The notes under the pieces: model-generated
Seen by the model: the letters and a program-made list of their open reading frames with translations, nothing else
Database searches by the model: none
What the model was told of the DNA's origin: nothing
Shown here: piece by piece, positions 33,144-41,091 of the stretch
Numbering within the stretch: the stretch's first letter is position 1
Layout: each line of letters starts with the position of its first letter
Source: Rhodospirillales bacterium
Lineage (GTDB): Bacteria > Pseudomonadota > Alphaproteobacteria > Kiloniellales > JACOMY01
NCBI GenBank assembly: GCA_014324045.1
Contig: JACOMY010000016.1
Span: 1 to 54,945 of the forward strand
Direction: 5' to 3'
Length of the DNA stretch: 54,945 nucleotides
Position numbers and translations under genes: made by a program

Positions 33144-33698
33144 GTGCGCAAGAGCACCAAGAGCATCCTCTTTCTGCTGCCCACCCTGATCTTCATGGCC
33201 GCCGCCGCCGTCTTCTTCCTCGGCCTTGATCCTAAGCGCGATCCCACGGCCATCCCCTCGCCGCTGATCGATCGGGCGGCGCCCGCGGTAACCCTGCCGC
33301 CCCTGCCGGGGTTGGACCTGCCCGGGATCGATCCGGATCTGCTGAAGGGTTCCCCGGTCACAGTCGTCAACCTCTGGGCCTCGTGGTGTGCGCCCTGCCG
33401 GATCGAGCATCCGCAGCTGATGGCGCTCTCTGAGGATCCGGACGTCAGAATGCTCGGCATCGACTATCGCGACCGGGCCGACAAAGGGCTGGCCATGCTG
33501 CAGGAACTGGGAAATCCCTTCGATGCCGTCGGCTTCGATCCGCAGGGCCGCGCCGCTATCGACTGGGGCATCACCGGCGTACCGGAGACCTTCTTTCTCG
33601 ACAGCGACGGCCGCGTGCGCTTTCGCCATCGAGGCCCGATCGACGAGCGCCTGCTGGAGAAAATCATCCGGCCGAAGCTCGAAGAGATCGCCGGATGA
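33144..33698 (+). CDS. dsbE: Thiol:disulfide interchange protein DsbE (CcmG)
   Basis: A 184-residue membrane-anchored thioredoxin that keeps apocytochrome cysteines reduced. The active site is WASWCAPCR with Cys82 and Cys85. The CcmG-specific GVPETFFLDSDGRVRFRH follows with the cis-proline segment. GTG 33144 is the likely start; the anchor is ILFLLPTLIFMAAAAVFFLG. Its end overlaps the ccmH start by 4 bp. Confidence 0.95.
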   Translation: MRKSTKSILFLLPTLIFMAAAAVFFLGLDPKRDPTAIPSPLIDRAAPAVTLPPLPGLDLPGIDPDLLKGSPVTVVNLWASWCAPCRIEHPQLMALSEDPDVRMLGIDYRDRADKGLAMLQELGNPFDAVGFDPQGRAAIDWGITGVPETFFLDSDGRVRFRHRGPIDERLLEKIIRPKLEEIAG

Positions 33699-34147
33699 GG
33701 CCACTACTCTGTCTGCTGCTGCTGGTCTTGGTAGTGCCGGCGCTCGCCATCGCCGATCGCCAGCGCGATCCGCTTCTGGAGGATCGCGCCCGCGCCCTCT
33801 TCAGGGAAGTGCGCTGCGTGGTCTGCCAGAACCAGTCGATCGACGATTCCGAGGCGCAGATTGCCAAGGACCTGCGCGGCATCATCCGCGAGCAACTGGC
33901 CGAGGGACGCAACGAGGAGCAAATCCTGGGCTTCCTTACGGCCCGCTACGGCGACTATGTGCTGCTGGAGCCGCCCTTTCGCAGCGGCACCCTGTTGCTG
34001 TGGCTGGCCCCGGCAATCGCCCTGCTGGGCGGCGGCGCCCTGGTCTGGTCGGTCTTGCGCGCGCGGACCGCGAAGCAGATCCCGATCCCCCTGAGCCGTG
34101 CGGAGCAGGCCCGCCTGGATCGGCTGATGGAACGCGATTCGCGGTGA
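33695..34147 (+). CDS. ccmH: Cytochrome c maturation protein CcmH/CycL
   Basis: A 150-residue protein with signal peptide (LLCLLLLVLVVPALAIA) and the redox motif VRCVVCQNQSI (Cys41, Cys44), the RCxxCQN signature. A C-terminal helix (LLLWLAPAIALLGGGALVW) anchors it. It passes electrons from DsbE toward apocytochrome at the CcmFHI lyase. The stop overlaps the ccmI ATG by one base. Confidence 0.95.
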   Translation: MRPLLCLLLLVLVVPALAIADRQRDPLLEDRARALFREVRCVVCQNQSIDDSEAQIAKDLRGIIREQLAEGRNEEQILGFLTARYGDYVLLEPPFRSGTLLLWLAPAIALLGGGALVWSVLRARTAKQIPIPLSRAEQARLDRLMERDSR

Positions 34148-34971
34148 TGTTCTATCTGCTCTTGGCGGTGCTGACGGCCCTCGTGGTCGCCGTCCTGCTG
34201 CACCCTTTGCTGCGCCGGGGCAAAGACGAGGTCGCCGAGGAGCGCCAAGATCTCGCGGTCTATAAGGCGCAACTGGCCGAAATCGAGCGCGACCTGGCCG
34301 CCGGGACCTTGCTCCCTGCCGAAGCCGGGACGAGCCGCCTGGAGGTGCAACGCCGCATCCTGGCCGCCGACGCGGACCGCCGCAGTGCAGTGGCCAACGG
34401 CGCCCCGGCAAAGCGTCTGGCTCTGGCAGTGCTACTCCTGCTGCCGCTGGCCGGTTTCGGCCTCTACTCTCTGCTGGGCGCCCCGGACCAACCCGCCCAG
34501 CCCCATGCCGACCGCGAGGACGTGGCCATGCAGCGCGCGTTGCAGGAACGCGCCACAGCCTTGCGCGCCCAGTTGGCGGAGCTGCCCGACGACCCGGAGG
34601 GCTGGCAGCAGCTGGCCATGATGCGCTCCATGCTAGGCCAGTTCGGAGCCGCCGCTGCAGCCTACAAGCAGGCCATCGCGCTGGGCGGCGAAGGGGCCGC
34701 GCTCCATGCCGCACTGGCCGAAGCCCTGATCCTGCAAGCCCGCGGCGAGGTGACCGAAGAGGCCCGCAAGGCCCTGGGCACGGCACTCGACCTGAACGCC
34801 AACGAGCGGCTGGCCCTCTATTACCTCGGCCATGCCCTGGAGCAAGACCGGCACCGCGACCTGGCCCTACAGCTCTGGCAAGACCTCGCGGCCTCGTTTC
34901 CGGAGGACTCCAAGTGGCAAAGGCGCCTGAAACGCGACATTGAGCGCGTTGGCGCTGCGAGCGGGCAGTAA
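34147..34971 (+). CDS. ccmI: Cytochrome c maturation protein CcmI
   Basis: A 274-residue apocytochrome chaperone with two N-terminal membrane helices (LLLAVLTALVVAVLLHPLLR; LALAVLLLLPLAGFGLYSLLG) around a cytoplasmic leucine-rich segment (EERQDLAVYKAQLAEIERDL). The periplasmic part has TPR-like repeats (WQQLAMMRSMLGQFGAAAAA; LALYYLGHALEQDRHRDLAL). CcmI holds the C-terminal helix of apocytochrome c for CcmF/H. It closes the nine-gene cluster begun by ccmA. No cytochrome gene lies in the window. Confidence 0.93.
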   Translation: MFYLLLAVLTALVVAVLLHPLLRRGKDEVAEERQDLAVYKAQLAEIERDLAAGTLLPAEAGTSRLEVQRRILAADADRRSAVANGAPAKRLALAVLLLLPLAGFGLYSLLGAPDQPAQPHADREDVAMQRALQERATALRAQLAELPDDPEGWQQLAMMRSMLGQFGAAAAAYKQAIALGGEGAALHAALAEALILQARGEVTEEARKALGTALDLNANERLALYYLGHALEQDRHRDLALQLWQDLAASFPEDSKWQRRLKRDIERVGAASGQ

Positions 34972-35118
34972 GGCCCCAAGCCTCAAGCCCGCAAGATCAC
35001 CGCAAGACCAGGCGAAAAAGGCGGCCCGCGGCGGCACAGAGGAATTCCCTTCGCCCGCCCTCTTCCCTAGGATCGTCCAAAGAGAGCAATCGCCCATTCA
35101 AGGACCGCCCGACCCGCT

Positions 35119-35418
35119 ATGAACGTCGTTCTGATACCCCTGATCCAGGTCGCCAGCCTGGCCATCGAGATCTACATGTGGATGCTGGTCGCCATGGCGA
35201 TTCTCTCCTGGCTGATCGCCTTCGACGTGATCAACCGGCACAATAACGTCGTGAGCACGCTCGGCCGTTTCTTGTGGAAGATCACCGAACCGCCGCTCAG
35301 GCCGATCCGGCGTATTCTGCCCGACCTCGGCGGGATCGACATCTCACCGATGATCTTGCTTCTGGGTCTCTACTTTCTGCGCAGCTTCCTGCTCAACCTG
35401 GCGGCCTATATAGTGTGA
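35119..35418 (+). CDS. YggT family membrane protein
   Basis: A 99-residue protein with two helices (IEIYMWMLVAMAILSWLIAF; PMILLLGLYFLRSFLLNLAAY) and the conserved RFLWKITEPPLRPIRRILPD between them. YggT proteins are linked to osmotic tolerance and, in other bacteria, to septum or photosystem functions; none is certain here. A DUF167 gene follows in the same frame right after the TGA. Confidence 0.9.
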   Translation: MNVVLIPLIQVASLAIEIYMWMLVAMAILSWLIAFDVINRHNNVVSTLGRFLWKITEPPLRPIRRILPDLGGIDISPMILLLGLYFLRSFLLNLAAYIV

Positions 35419-35691
35419 GGCTGTGCAGCGGCCGGGGCATCCGGGCTTGCCTTCGAGGCTGGCGCCGAAGGCATCGTGCTTGCCCTGAAGGCACAGCCAA
35501 GCAGCAGCCGCAGCGCCGGTCCGGTGCCGGCGGCATTCGCGCTTAAGGCCGTAGTGACAGCGCCGCCCAGCACCGGTAAGGCAAACGCAGCCTCGACCGC
35601 CTTTCTTGCCAAGCGCCTGCGCTTGGGCCTGGCCAAGCGGAACGTAGGCTTTTGCGCGGCCAGCGCAAACAACAAGGGAAACGCACCATGA
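35419..35691 (+). pseudogene. DUF167 (YggU-like) gene, degenerate
   Basis: The frame of yggT stays open after its TGA and reads GLAFEAGAEGIVLALKAQPS, then [20 protein letters not shown] and [15 protein letters not shown]. This is the DUF167 pattern (LKVxVTAPPxxGKANxAxxxxLAKxL). The basic early motif (TPRASR-like) is lost, the final SGATSRxK is replaced by [11 protein letters not shown], and there is no ATG or GTG at the start. A GTG at 35476 lies mid-domain. The frame ends in TGA overlapping the folD ATG. DUF167 genes typically follow yggT, so this is probably a decaying resident; a functional leaderless or GTG-started product cannot be excluded. Confidence 0.6.
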
Positions 35692-36575
35692 CTGCCACCA
35701 TCATCGACGGCAAGGTCTTCGCCGCGGGCTTGCGCGCCCGCATCGGCAGCGAGGTCGCCCGCCTGAAGCAAGAAGCCGCCTTCACCCCCGGCCTGGCCGT
35801 GGTGCTGGTCGGCGAAGACCCGGCCAGTCAAGTCTACGTCCGCTCCAAGCACAAGGCGACGGTGGAGGCCGGCATGACCTCCTTCGAGCATCGCCTGCCG
35901 GCCGAGACCGGCCAGGAGACGCTGCTGAGACTGATCGCCCAGCTGAATGCCGACGCCGCCGTCAACGGCATCCTGGTGCAGCTACCGCTGCCCAAGCAGA
36001 TCGACGAGCAGGCGGTCCTGGCGGCGATCGACCCAGCCAAGGACGTGGACGGCTTCCACGTGGTGAACGTCGGTAAGCTGGCGACCGGCGCACCTGACGC
36101 TCTGGTGCCCTGCACACCGCTGGGTTGTTTGATGCTGTTGCGCGACCGCCTCGGCAGCCTCAGCGGGCTGGACGCCGTGGTCTTGGGCCGCTCCAACATC
36201 GTCGGCAAGCCCATGGCGCAGCTGCTGATCAAGGACAGCTGCACGGTGACCGTCGCCCACTCCCGCACCAGGGATCTGCCGGATGCGGTGCGAAACGCCG
36301 ACATCGTGGTGGCTGCAGTCGGCCGTCCGGAGATGGTGCCGGGCGACTGGATCAAGCCCGGCGCGGCGGTTATCGATGTCGGCATCAACCGCATTCAGGG
36401 CGCAGACGGCAAGGGCCGTCTGGTAGGCGACGTCGACTTCGCCAGCGCCAGGGAGGTAGCGGGCGCCATCACCCCGGTGCCGGGCGGCGTCGGCCCCATG
36501 ACCATCGCCTGCCTGCTGGCCAACACCCTGACCGCCTCTTGTCTGGCCTGCGGCCTGCCGGTGCCGCAACTTTAA
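35688..36575 (+). CDS. folD: FolD, methylenetetrahydrofolate dehydrogenase/cyclohydrolase
   Basis: A 295-residue bifunctional enzyme interconverting 5,10-methylene-, methenyl- and 10-formyl-tetrahydrofolate. The catalytic YVRSKHK contains Tyr50 and Lys54. The NADP site is [15 protein letters not shown] and the C-terminal signature is [26 protein letters not shown] is also characteristic. AAGGGA lies upstream of the ATG at 35688, which overlaps the DUF167 stop. It would handle one-carbon units released by the demethylation enzymes at 43887-50432, though it is not in that operon. Confidence 0.96.
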   Translation: MTATIIDGKVFAAGLRARIGSEVARLKQEAAFTPGLAVVLVGEDPASQVYVRSKHKATVEAGMTSFEHRLPAETGQETLLRLIAQLNADAAVNGILVQLPLPKQIDEQAVLAAIDPAKDVDGFHVVNVGKLATGAPDALVPCTPLGCLMLLRDRLGSLSGLDAVVLGRSNIVGKPMAQLLIKDSCTVTVAHSRTRDLPDAVRNADIVVAAVGRPEMVPGDWIKPGAAVIDVGINRIQGADGKGRLVGDVDFASAREVAGAITPVPGGVGPMTIACLLANTLTASCLACGLPVPQL

Positions 36576-36611
36576 GGCCGTTCCGAGACCGCGCAATGCC
36601 GGCCCCTTACC

Positions 36612-37454
36612 CTACCAGCGCCGCCGCAGCATCGCCCAGCTCAGCCGGAAGATGCGCTGCGGCAGCAGCTGCCGGAAGCGGGGATCGCCCGGATCGCCGC
36701 CGCAGCGGGCAAGGCGGTCCAAGTAGAGCCGGGTGAGGGTTCCCAGCAGGAAAGGGCTCGCCTTGCCTTTCGGCAGGCGCGCCTGGGCTGCGCGTGCGCG
36801 CTCCAAACATCGCCCCGCTGCTCCGGCGATTGAGTGCGCGACCTGAACAAGCCCCTCCGGACGCACGGTCTCCATGAGGTCCCGCCGGGTCAGACCCGCC
36901 TCTTCCAGAAGCGCTTCCGGCAACCAGACCCGACCGCGCCGGCGCAAGGCTTGGAAGGCTCTCAGGTGACCCAGCAGGCCCCAAGCCGTCCCCAGGTCTT
37001 CCGCCGCCCCCAGACTTGTGCCCTCCAGGCCACACAAGCGGGCGACCAATCGATTGGGGAGACCCGAGGTCTCCTCAGCATAGCGCTTCAGGTCCGGCAG
37101 GCTGAGAAAGGGCTCAGGATCGAGATCGCGCCGGCGCGCCTCGATCAGATCCAAAAGGTCCTTTGGCGGCAAGCGCCCAGCCGAAACCAGGGGCGCCAGA
37201 GCATCCACGACCGGATGTTCGGGCAACGGACCGCCGCCGGCTGCAGCCTCGACGGCATCGCGCCACCAAGTGAAGCGCATTTCGCCCAGTAGCGGCTCGC
37301 TGACCCGCTCGGCAATCCGCGCCAATTCCTGGTTGAAGGCGAGTAGCGCGAAGAGGGGCTCGCGCGCCGTCTCGGGAGCGAAGACCAAGGTGAGATAGCG
37401 GTCGTGATCCTGTTGGCGAACCTCTGCGCCCAGCGCCGAGAGCGCCGCCGGCAT
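36612..37454 (-). CDS. Squalene/phytoene synthase-fold protein, NDUFAF6-like
   Basis: A 280-residue helical protein of the squalene/phytoene synthase superfamily. ERVSEPLLGEMRFTWWRDAVE is the NDUFAF6 version of the first substrate helix. The second Asp-rich helix (normally DVxED) is replaced by FQALRRRGRVWLPEALLEEAG, so the prenyl-diphosphate Mg2+ site is not complete. In mitochondria NDUFAF6 is a complex I assembly factor. The neighbour 3 bp upstream is the NDUFAF3 homolog, which favours that role over terpenoid synthesis. No direct evidence of activity is available. Confidence 0.8.
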   Translation of the reverse strand: MPAALSALGAEVRQQDHDRYLTLVFAPETAREPLFALLAFNQELARIAERVSEPLLGEMRFTWWRDAVEAAAGGGPLPEHPVVDALAPLVSAGRLPPKDLLDLIEARRRDLDPEPFLSLPDLKRYAEETSGLPNRLVARLCGLEGTSLGAAEDLGTAWGLLGHLRAFQALRRRGRVWLPEALLEEAGLTRRDLMETVRPEGLVQVAHSIAGAAGRCLERARAAQARLPKGKASPFLLGTLTRLYLDRLARCGGDPGDPRFRQLLPQRIFRLSWAMLRRRW

Positions 37455-37457
37455 GGC

Positions 37458-37838
37458 TCAGTCCACGGCGATGAGCGCTGCCGCCACCCGCCGACCCTCG
37501 TTCATCAGAACACTGTAAGTGCGGCAGGCGGCACCGCTGGTCATGCACTCGACTGCCAGACCCAAGCGATCCTTGAAGGCCTGGCGCAGGGCTGGACGCA
37601 AGAAGACCTGCTCCGCACCGCTGCCCAGCAGCAATAGTGCCACCGGCTCGGCCAACTGGGTGAGGGCGGCGAGGCTTTCCGGCGTCGCGTCTGCGAAGTC
37701 GGTGACCGGCCAGGCCAGCACTCGCTCCGGCGTGACGATCGAAGAGCCCTTGTAAAGGATGCCGCTGACGGTGAACCGGCCGGCGCCGTAGCTCTCGATC
37801 ACCTGCCGTCCGGGGGTAGTCTGCGGGGCGATGTCCAC
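37458..37838 (-). CDS. Mth938-like domain protein, NDUFAF3 homolog
   Basis: A 126-residue protein of the DUF498/Mth938 fold, the family of the mitochondrial complex I assembly factor NDUFAF3. The start MDIAPQTTPGRQVIESYGAG is followed by RFTVSGILYKGSSIVTPERV and PVALLLLGSGAEQVFLRPAL, which are family blocks. The C-terminal NEGRRVAAALIAVD gives the last strand. It lies between secF and the NDUFAF6-like gene on one strand. That coupling of two assembly-factor homologs with Sec components is seen in many alphaproteobacteria; a role in complex I or membrane insertion is inferred. Confidence 0.85.
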   Translation of the reverse strand: MDIAPQTTPGRQVIESYGAGRFTVSGILYKGSSIVTPERVLAWPVTDFADATPESLAALTQLAEPVALLLLGSGAEQVFLRPALRQAFKDRLGLAVECMTSGAACRTYSVLMNEGRRVAAALIAVD

Positions 37839-37857
37839 GCGCTTGGGCTTCCTTGGA

Positions 37858-38799
37858 TTAGACCGCCGGTCTCACCTTCTCCGGCTTGTCGCCGGTCGGT
37901 GCGGCCGGCCGCAGGCGGGCCATGTTCAGGAGCGGCACAGCCACGGCCCAGGACGAATAGGTGCCCAGCAGGATGCCAACGATGATGCCGGCCGCAAAGC
38001 CACGGATCACCTCGCCGCCGAAGAAGAAAAGCCCGAAGAGCGCCAGGAGCGTGGTGGCCGTGGTCAGGATGGTGCGCGACAGGGTGGCGTTGATCGCCTT
38101 GTTCAGCACCTGAGGCACCGGCAGTTTCTTGAAGCGCCGCAGCTCTTCGCGCACGCGGTCGAACAGCACCACGGTGTCATTGATTGAATAGCCGGCGACG
38201 GTCAGGACTGCGGCCAGGGTCGCCAGATTGAACTCTATCCCCGTCAAGGCATAGAAGCCGATCACCGCAAGCACGTCGTGCACCAGGGCCGCCAGCGCCG
38301 CACCGCCGTACACCAGATCGAAGCGCACCCAGACATAGATCACGATACCCAGCATGGAGAGCAGGGTGGCGACCGCCGCCGCCAAGCGCAGCTCGGAGCC
38401 GACCTTGGGCCCGACGCTCTCGGTCCGCCGATATTCTGCAACATCGCCCTCAAGGGCCTGGCGGACCTCCCTTAGGGCTGCCTGCTGGGCGTCTTCGCCG
38501 CCGTCCTGGCGCGGCAGGTTGATCAGCACCAGGTTGGGCTCGCCGAATTCCTGCAAGCTGACATCGCCCAGGCCGAGGCCGTTCAAGTTGGCGCGCAGGC
38601 CCTGCAGATCGGCGGGCGACCGCTCGGTTTCGATCTCCAGCAGGGTACCGCCGCGGAAGTCGACGCCGTAGTTCAGGCCCTTGGTGAAGAAGAGGCCAAT
38701 GGAGCCCAGCACGATGATCAGGGTGATCGCGTGGAAGATCTTGGTCTTGCCCAAGAAGTCCAGCTTGGGCTCGGTCGGGACGAAGTGGATGAGATTCAT
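37858..38799 (-). CDS. secF: Protein translocase subunit SecF
   Basis: A 313-residue component of the Sec holotranslocon with six membrane helices. The start at 38799 gives MNLIHFVPTEPKLDFLGKTK. The family motifs are GLNYGVDFRGGTLLEIE (about 40-56), YSINDTVVLFDRVRE (about 215-230) and LSRTILTTATTLLALFGLFF. It follows secD by 11 bp, in the order yajC, secD, secF on the minus strand. SecDF uses the proton gradient to finish translocation on the outer side. Confidence 0.95.
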   Translation of the reverse strand: MNLIHFVPTEPKLDFLGKTKIFHAITLIIVLGSIGLFFTKGLNYGVDFRGGTLLEIETERSPADLQGLRANLNGLGLGDVSLQEFGEPNLVLINLPRQDGGEDAQQAALREVRQALEGDVAEYRRTESVGPKVGSELRLAAAVATLLSMLGIVIYVWVRFDLVYGGAALAALVHDVLAVIGFYALTGIEFNLATLAAVLTVAGYSINDTVVLFDRVREELRRFKKLPVPQVLNKAINATLSRTILTTATTLLALFGLFFFGGEVIRGFAAGIIVGILLGTYSSWAVAVPLLNMARLRPAAPTGDKPEKVRPAV

Positions 38800-38810
38800 G
38801 GCCCGTCCCC

Positions 38811-40379
38811 CTAAGCGATCGGCAAGCGCGTGCCGCGCTTCTGCCGCCGCGCCCAAGCGAGGACCATTCGGCGGGTCACCAGAATGGCGCAGAACATCGA
38901 GGAGGCCAGTCCCAGCGACAGAGTCACGGCAAAACCGCGGATGGGGCCGCTGCCGAACTGATAGAGAATCACCGCAGCAATCAGAGTGGTGAGGTTGGAA
39001 TCGACGATGGTGGTGATCGCCCGTTTAAAGCCCGAATCGATCGCCAGATGCAGCGAGCGCCCAGCCCGCGTTTCTTCGCGGATCCGCTCGAAGATCAGCA
39101 CGTTGGCATCCACCGCCATACCCATGGTAAGCGCGATTCCGGCGATACCCGGCAGGGTAAGGGTCGCCTGCAAAGCGGTCAGCACGCCGAGGATGACGAT
39201 CAGGTTCATGATCAGCGCACAGTCGGCCAGCAGGCCGAAGCGGCCGTAGACCGCAGCCATGAAGATCACCACCAGGGCCACGCTGACGACGCTGGCGATC
39301 TCGCCTGCGGCGATGGAGTCGGCGCCCAGCCCCGGACCCACCGAGCGCTCTTCAATGACGGTCATCGGCGCCGGCAACGCACCGGCACGCAGCAGCAGGG
39401 CCAGTTGATCGGCCTCCTCGCGGCTGAAGCTGCCGGAGATCTGACCGCTGCCGCCGCAGATGGCGTCGCGTATGACCGGCGCAGAGATCACCACATTGTC
39501 CAGGACGATGGCGAAACGGCGGCCGACGTTGTTGCGGGTGGCATCGCAGAAGCGCTGCCCGCCCGAGGCATCGAAGCGGAAGTTCACCACCGGCAGGCCC
39601 TGGTCGAAGCCGACGCTGGCATCGACCAGGCTCTCGCCGCCGACGATCACCCGGTCGCTGACCACCTCCTGAAAGGCTTGGCCCGACGGTCCGATCTGCT
39701 CGGTCGGCAACAGGGAAGCACCGGCCGGCACGCGATCCTGTTCGGGATCCACGCCTTCGATGACAAAGCGGAAGGTCAGCTTCGCAGTCCGGCCGATGAT
39801 GTCCAGCAGTTCTTCCGAATTCTCCACCCCCGGCACCTGCAGCAAAATGCGGTCGTAGCCTTGGCGCTGGATCGTCGGCGCCCGGGTGCCGGTCTCGTCG
39901 ATACGGCGGTTCAGGACCTCGATCGCCTGCCGAATGACGTTGTTGCGCTGTTGGTCGAGATAGAGTTCGGTGTAGCCGACGGTGAAGCGCTCATCGCTTC
40001 GGTCGATCTCCAGATTGGGATCGTTCCCCCGCAGCAACTGGAGAACCGTGTCGGCCCGTTCCGGCTCGCGCAGGGCGAACTGTACCTTACCGTCGCGCAC
40101 GCCTAACCCCCGGATGCCGATCCGTTCTTGCCGCAGGACGATCAGGATGCTGGCAGAGAGATCGCGCAACTGCTCTTCCTGCAGCGCCTCGAAGTCGACC
40201 TCCAGCAGGAGGTAAGAACCGCCGCGCAGATCGAGACCGAGATTGATCTGCTCATGCGGCAGCCAATCGGGTAGCGCATCCAAGGTACCGCGCGGCAGCA
40301 CGTTGGGAAGGGCATAATAGAGCGATAGCACCAAGACGACGAGGATCGTCGCCCTCTGCCAACGCGGGAGCTGGGTCAT
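38811..40379 (-). CDS. secD: Protein translocase subunit SecD
   Basis: A 522-residue partner of SecF. The first helix (ATILVVLVLSLYYALPNVLP) leads to the motif INLGLDLRGGSYLLLEVD and a large periplasmic P1 domain. The C-terminal half holds five helices with GMAVDANVLIFERIREE (about 420-436) and TIVDSNLTTLIAAVILYQFG, both typical. A 122-bp space to yajC contains two copies of AAGACTTCCTT (40432 and 40493) but no gene. Confidence 0.95.
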   Translation of the reverse strand: MTQLPRWQRATILVVLVLSLYYALPNVLPRGTLDALPDWLPHEQINLGLDLRGGSYLLLEVDFEALQEEQLRDLSASILIVLRQERIGIRGLGVRDGKVQFALREPERADTVLQLLRGNDPNLEIDRSDERFTVGYTELYLDQQRNNVIRQAIEVLNRRIDETGTRAPTIQRQGYDRILLQVPGVENSEELLDIIGRTAKLTFRFVIEGVDPEQDRVPAGASLLPTEQIGPSGQAFQEVVSDRVIVGGESLVDASVGFDQGLPVVNFRFDASGGQRFCDATRNNVGRRFAIVLDNVVISAPVIRDAICGGSGQISGSFSREEADQLALLLRAGALPAPMTVIEERSVGPGLGADSIAAGEIASVVSVALVVIFMAAVYGRFGLLADCALIMNLIVILGVLTALQATLTLPGIAGIALTMGMAVDANVLIFERIREETRAGRSLHLAIDSGFKRAITTIVDSNLTTLIAAVILYQFGSGPIRGFAVTLSLGLASSMFCAILVTRRMVLAWARRQKRGTRLPIA

Positions 40380-40501
40380 ACCTCAAATCCTCGTGACCGC
40401 GGGGCGCCCAGGGGCGCATGCTTGGGCGCACAAGACTTCCTTGCCATCCAGGGCTTCGCGACCTCCTCGGTCTGGCGCACCCTGCGATGCATAAGACTTC
40501 C

Positions 40502-40900
40502 TTACTTGTCCCCCTTTGCCGGGCCGCCCTGGATATCGGACTTCTTGCTGCCGAAAAGGGATCCGCGCTTAGCAGGCGCGGCAGCAGGCGGCGCGCCGCT
40601 GCGGTCGAGGACCGTGGTGATAGTGCTGCGCACCACGCGCACGCGCACGCCATCGGCAATCTCTACTTGGACCTCGTTGTCGTCGATGACCTTGGAAACC
40701 TGGCCGACGAAGCCGCCGCCGGTGACCACGCGGTCGCCGCGCCGCAGGTTCGCCACCATGTTGCGATGTTCCTTGGCGCGCTTCTGCTGCGGGCGGATCA
40801 GCAGGAAGTAGAAGACCACGAAGATAAGGACGATGGGCAGGAACTGCATCACGACGTCGGCGCCGCCGGCGTCCTGCGCATAGGCAGGGGTGATGAACAT
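40502..40900 (-). CDS. yajC: Preprotein translocase subunit YajC
   Basis: A 132-residue, single-helix Sec accessory protein. The helix is VMQFLPIVLIFVVFYFLLIR and is followed by PQQKRAKEHRNMVANLRRGD, the canonical YajC cytoplasmic start. The C-terminal tail (APPAAAPAKRGSLFGSKKSD) is longer than in E. coli, as usual in alphaproteobacteria. The 190 bp to the divergent DUF815 gene hold the promoters and two DnaA boxes. Confidence 0.94.
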   Translation of the reverse strand: MFITPAYAQDAGGADVVMQFLPIVLIFVVFYFLLIRPQQKRAKEHRNMVANLRRGDRVVTGGGFVGQVSKVIDDNEVQVEIADGVRVRVVRSTITTVLDRSGAPPAAAPAKRGSLFGSKKSDIQGGPAKGDK

Positions 40901-41054
40901 GAAGTTCTAACTCCGCATTAACGGGGGTGTCACAAAAGCCGGCGGACTATAGCCGTCCCGCGCACAATTGCAACGCAGCCGATCCCGGTGCAGGGACACA
41001 GGGAAATTGACGCTTGGCCGGGACCATCCTAAGGCTGCCAAGTGAGCTTTTATC

Positions 41055-41077
41055 TTATCCACATCGAGTTATCCACA
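41055..41077 (+). promoter_or_regulatory. Two perfect DnaA boxes
   Basis: TTATCCACA occurs at 41055-41063 and again at 41069-41077, same strand, 14 bp from start to start. Both match the E. coli strong consensus in all nine positions. They lie 15-37 bp before the DUF815 ATG, so DnaA could regulate that gene, or the site could titrate DnaA. No oriC-type gene neighbourhood is visible. Confidence 0.75.
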
Positions 41078-41091
41078 CCGAGACTTGCCCC

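Noticed and set aside
36612..37454. Carotenoid or hopanoid synthase
   Set aside because: The second Asp-rich motif is missing and the neighbour is an assembly-factor homolog.
40432..40503. Two AAGACTTCCTT copies between secD and yajC
   Set aside because: Only 11 bases match, one overlaps the yajC end, and nothing suggests a site.
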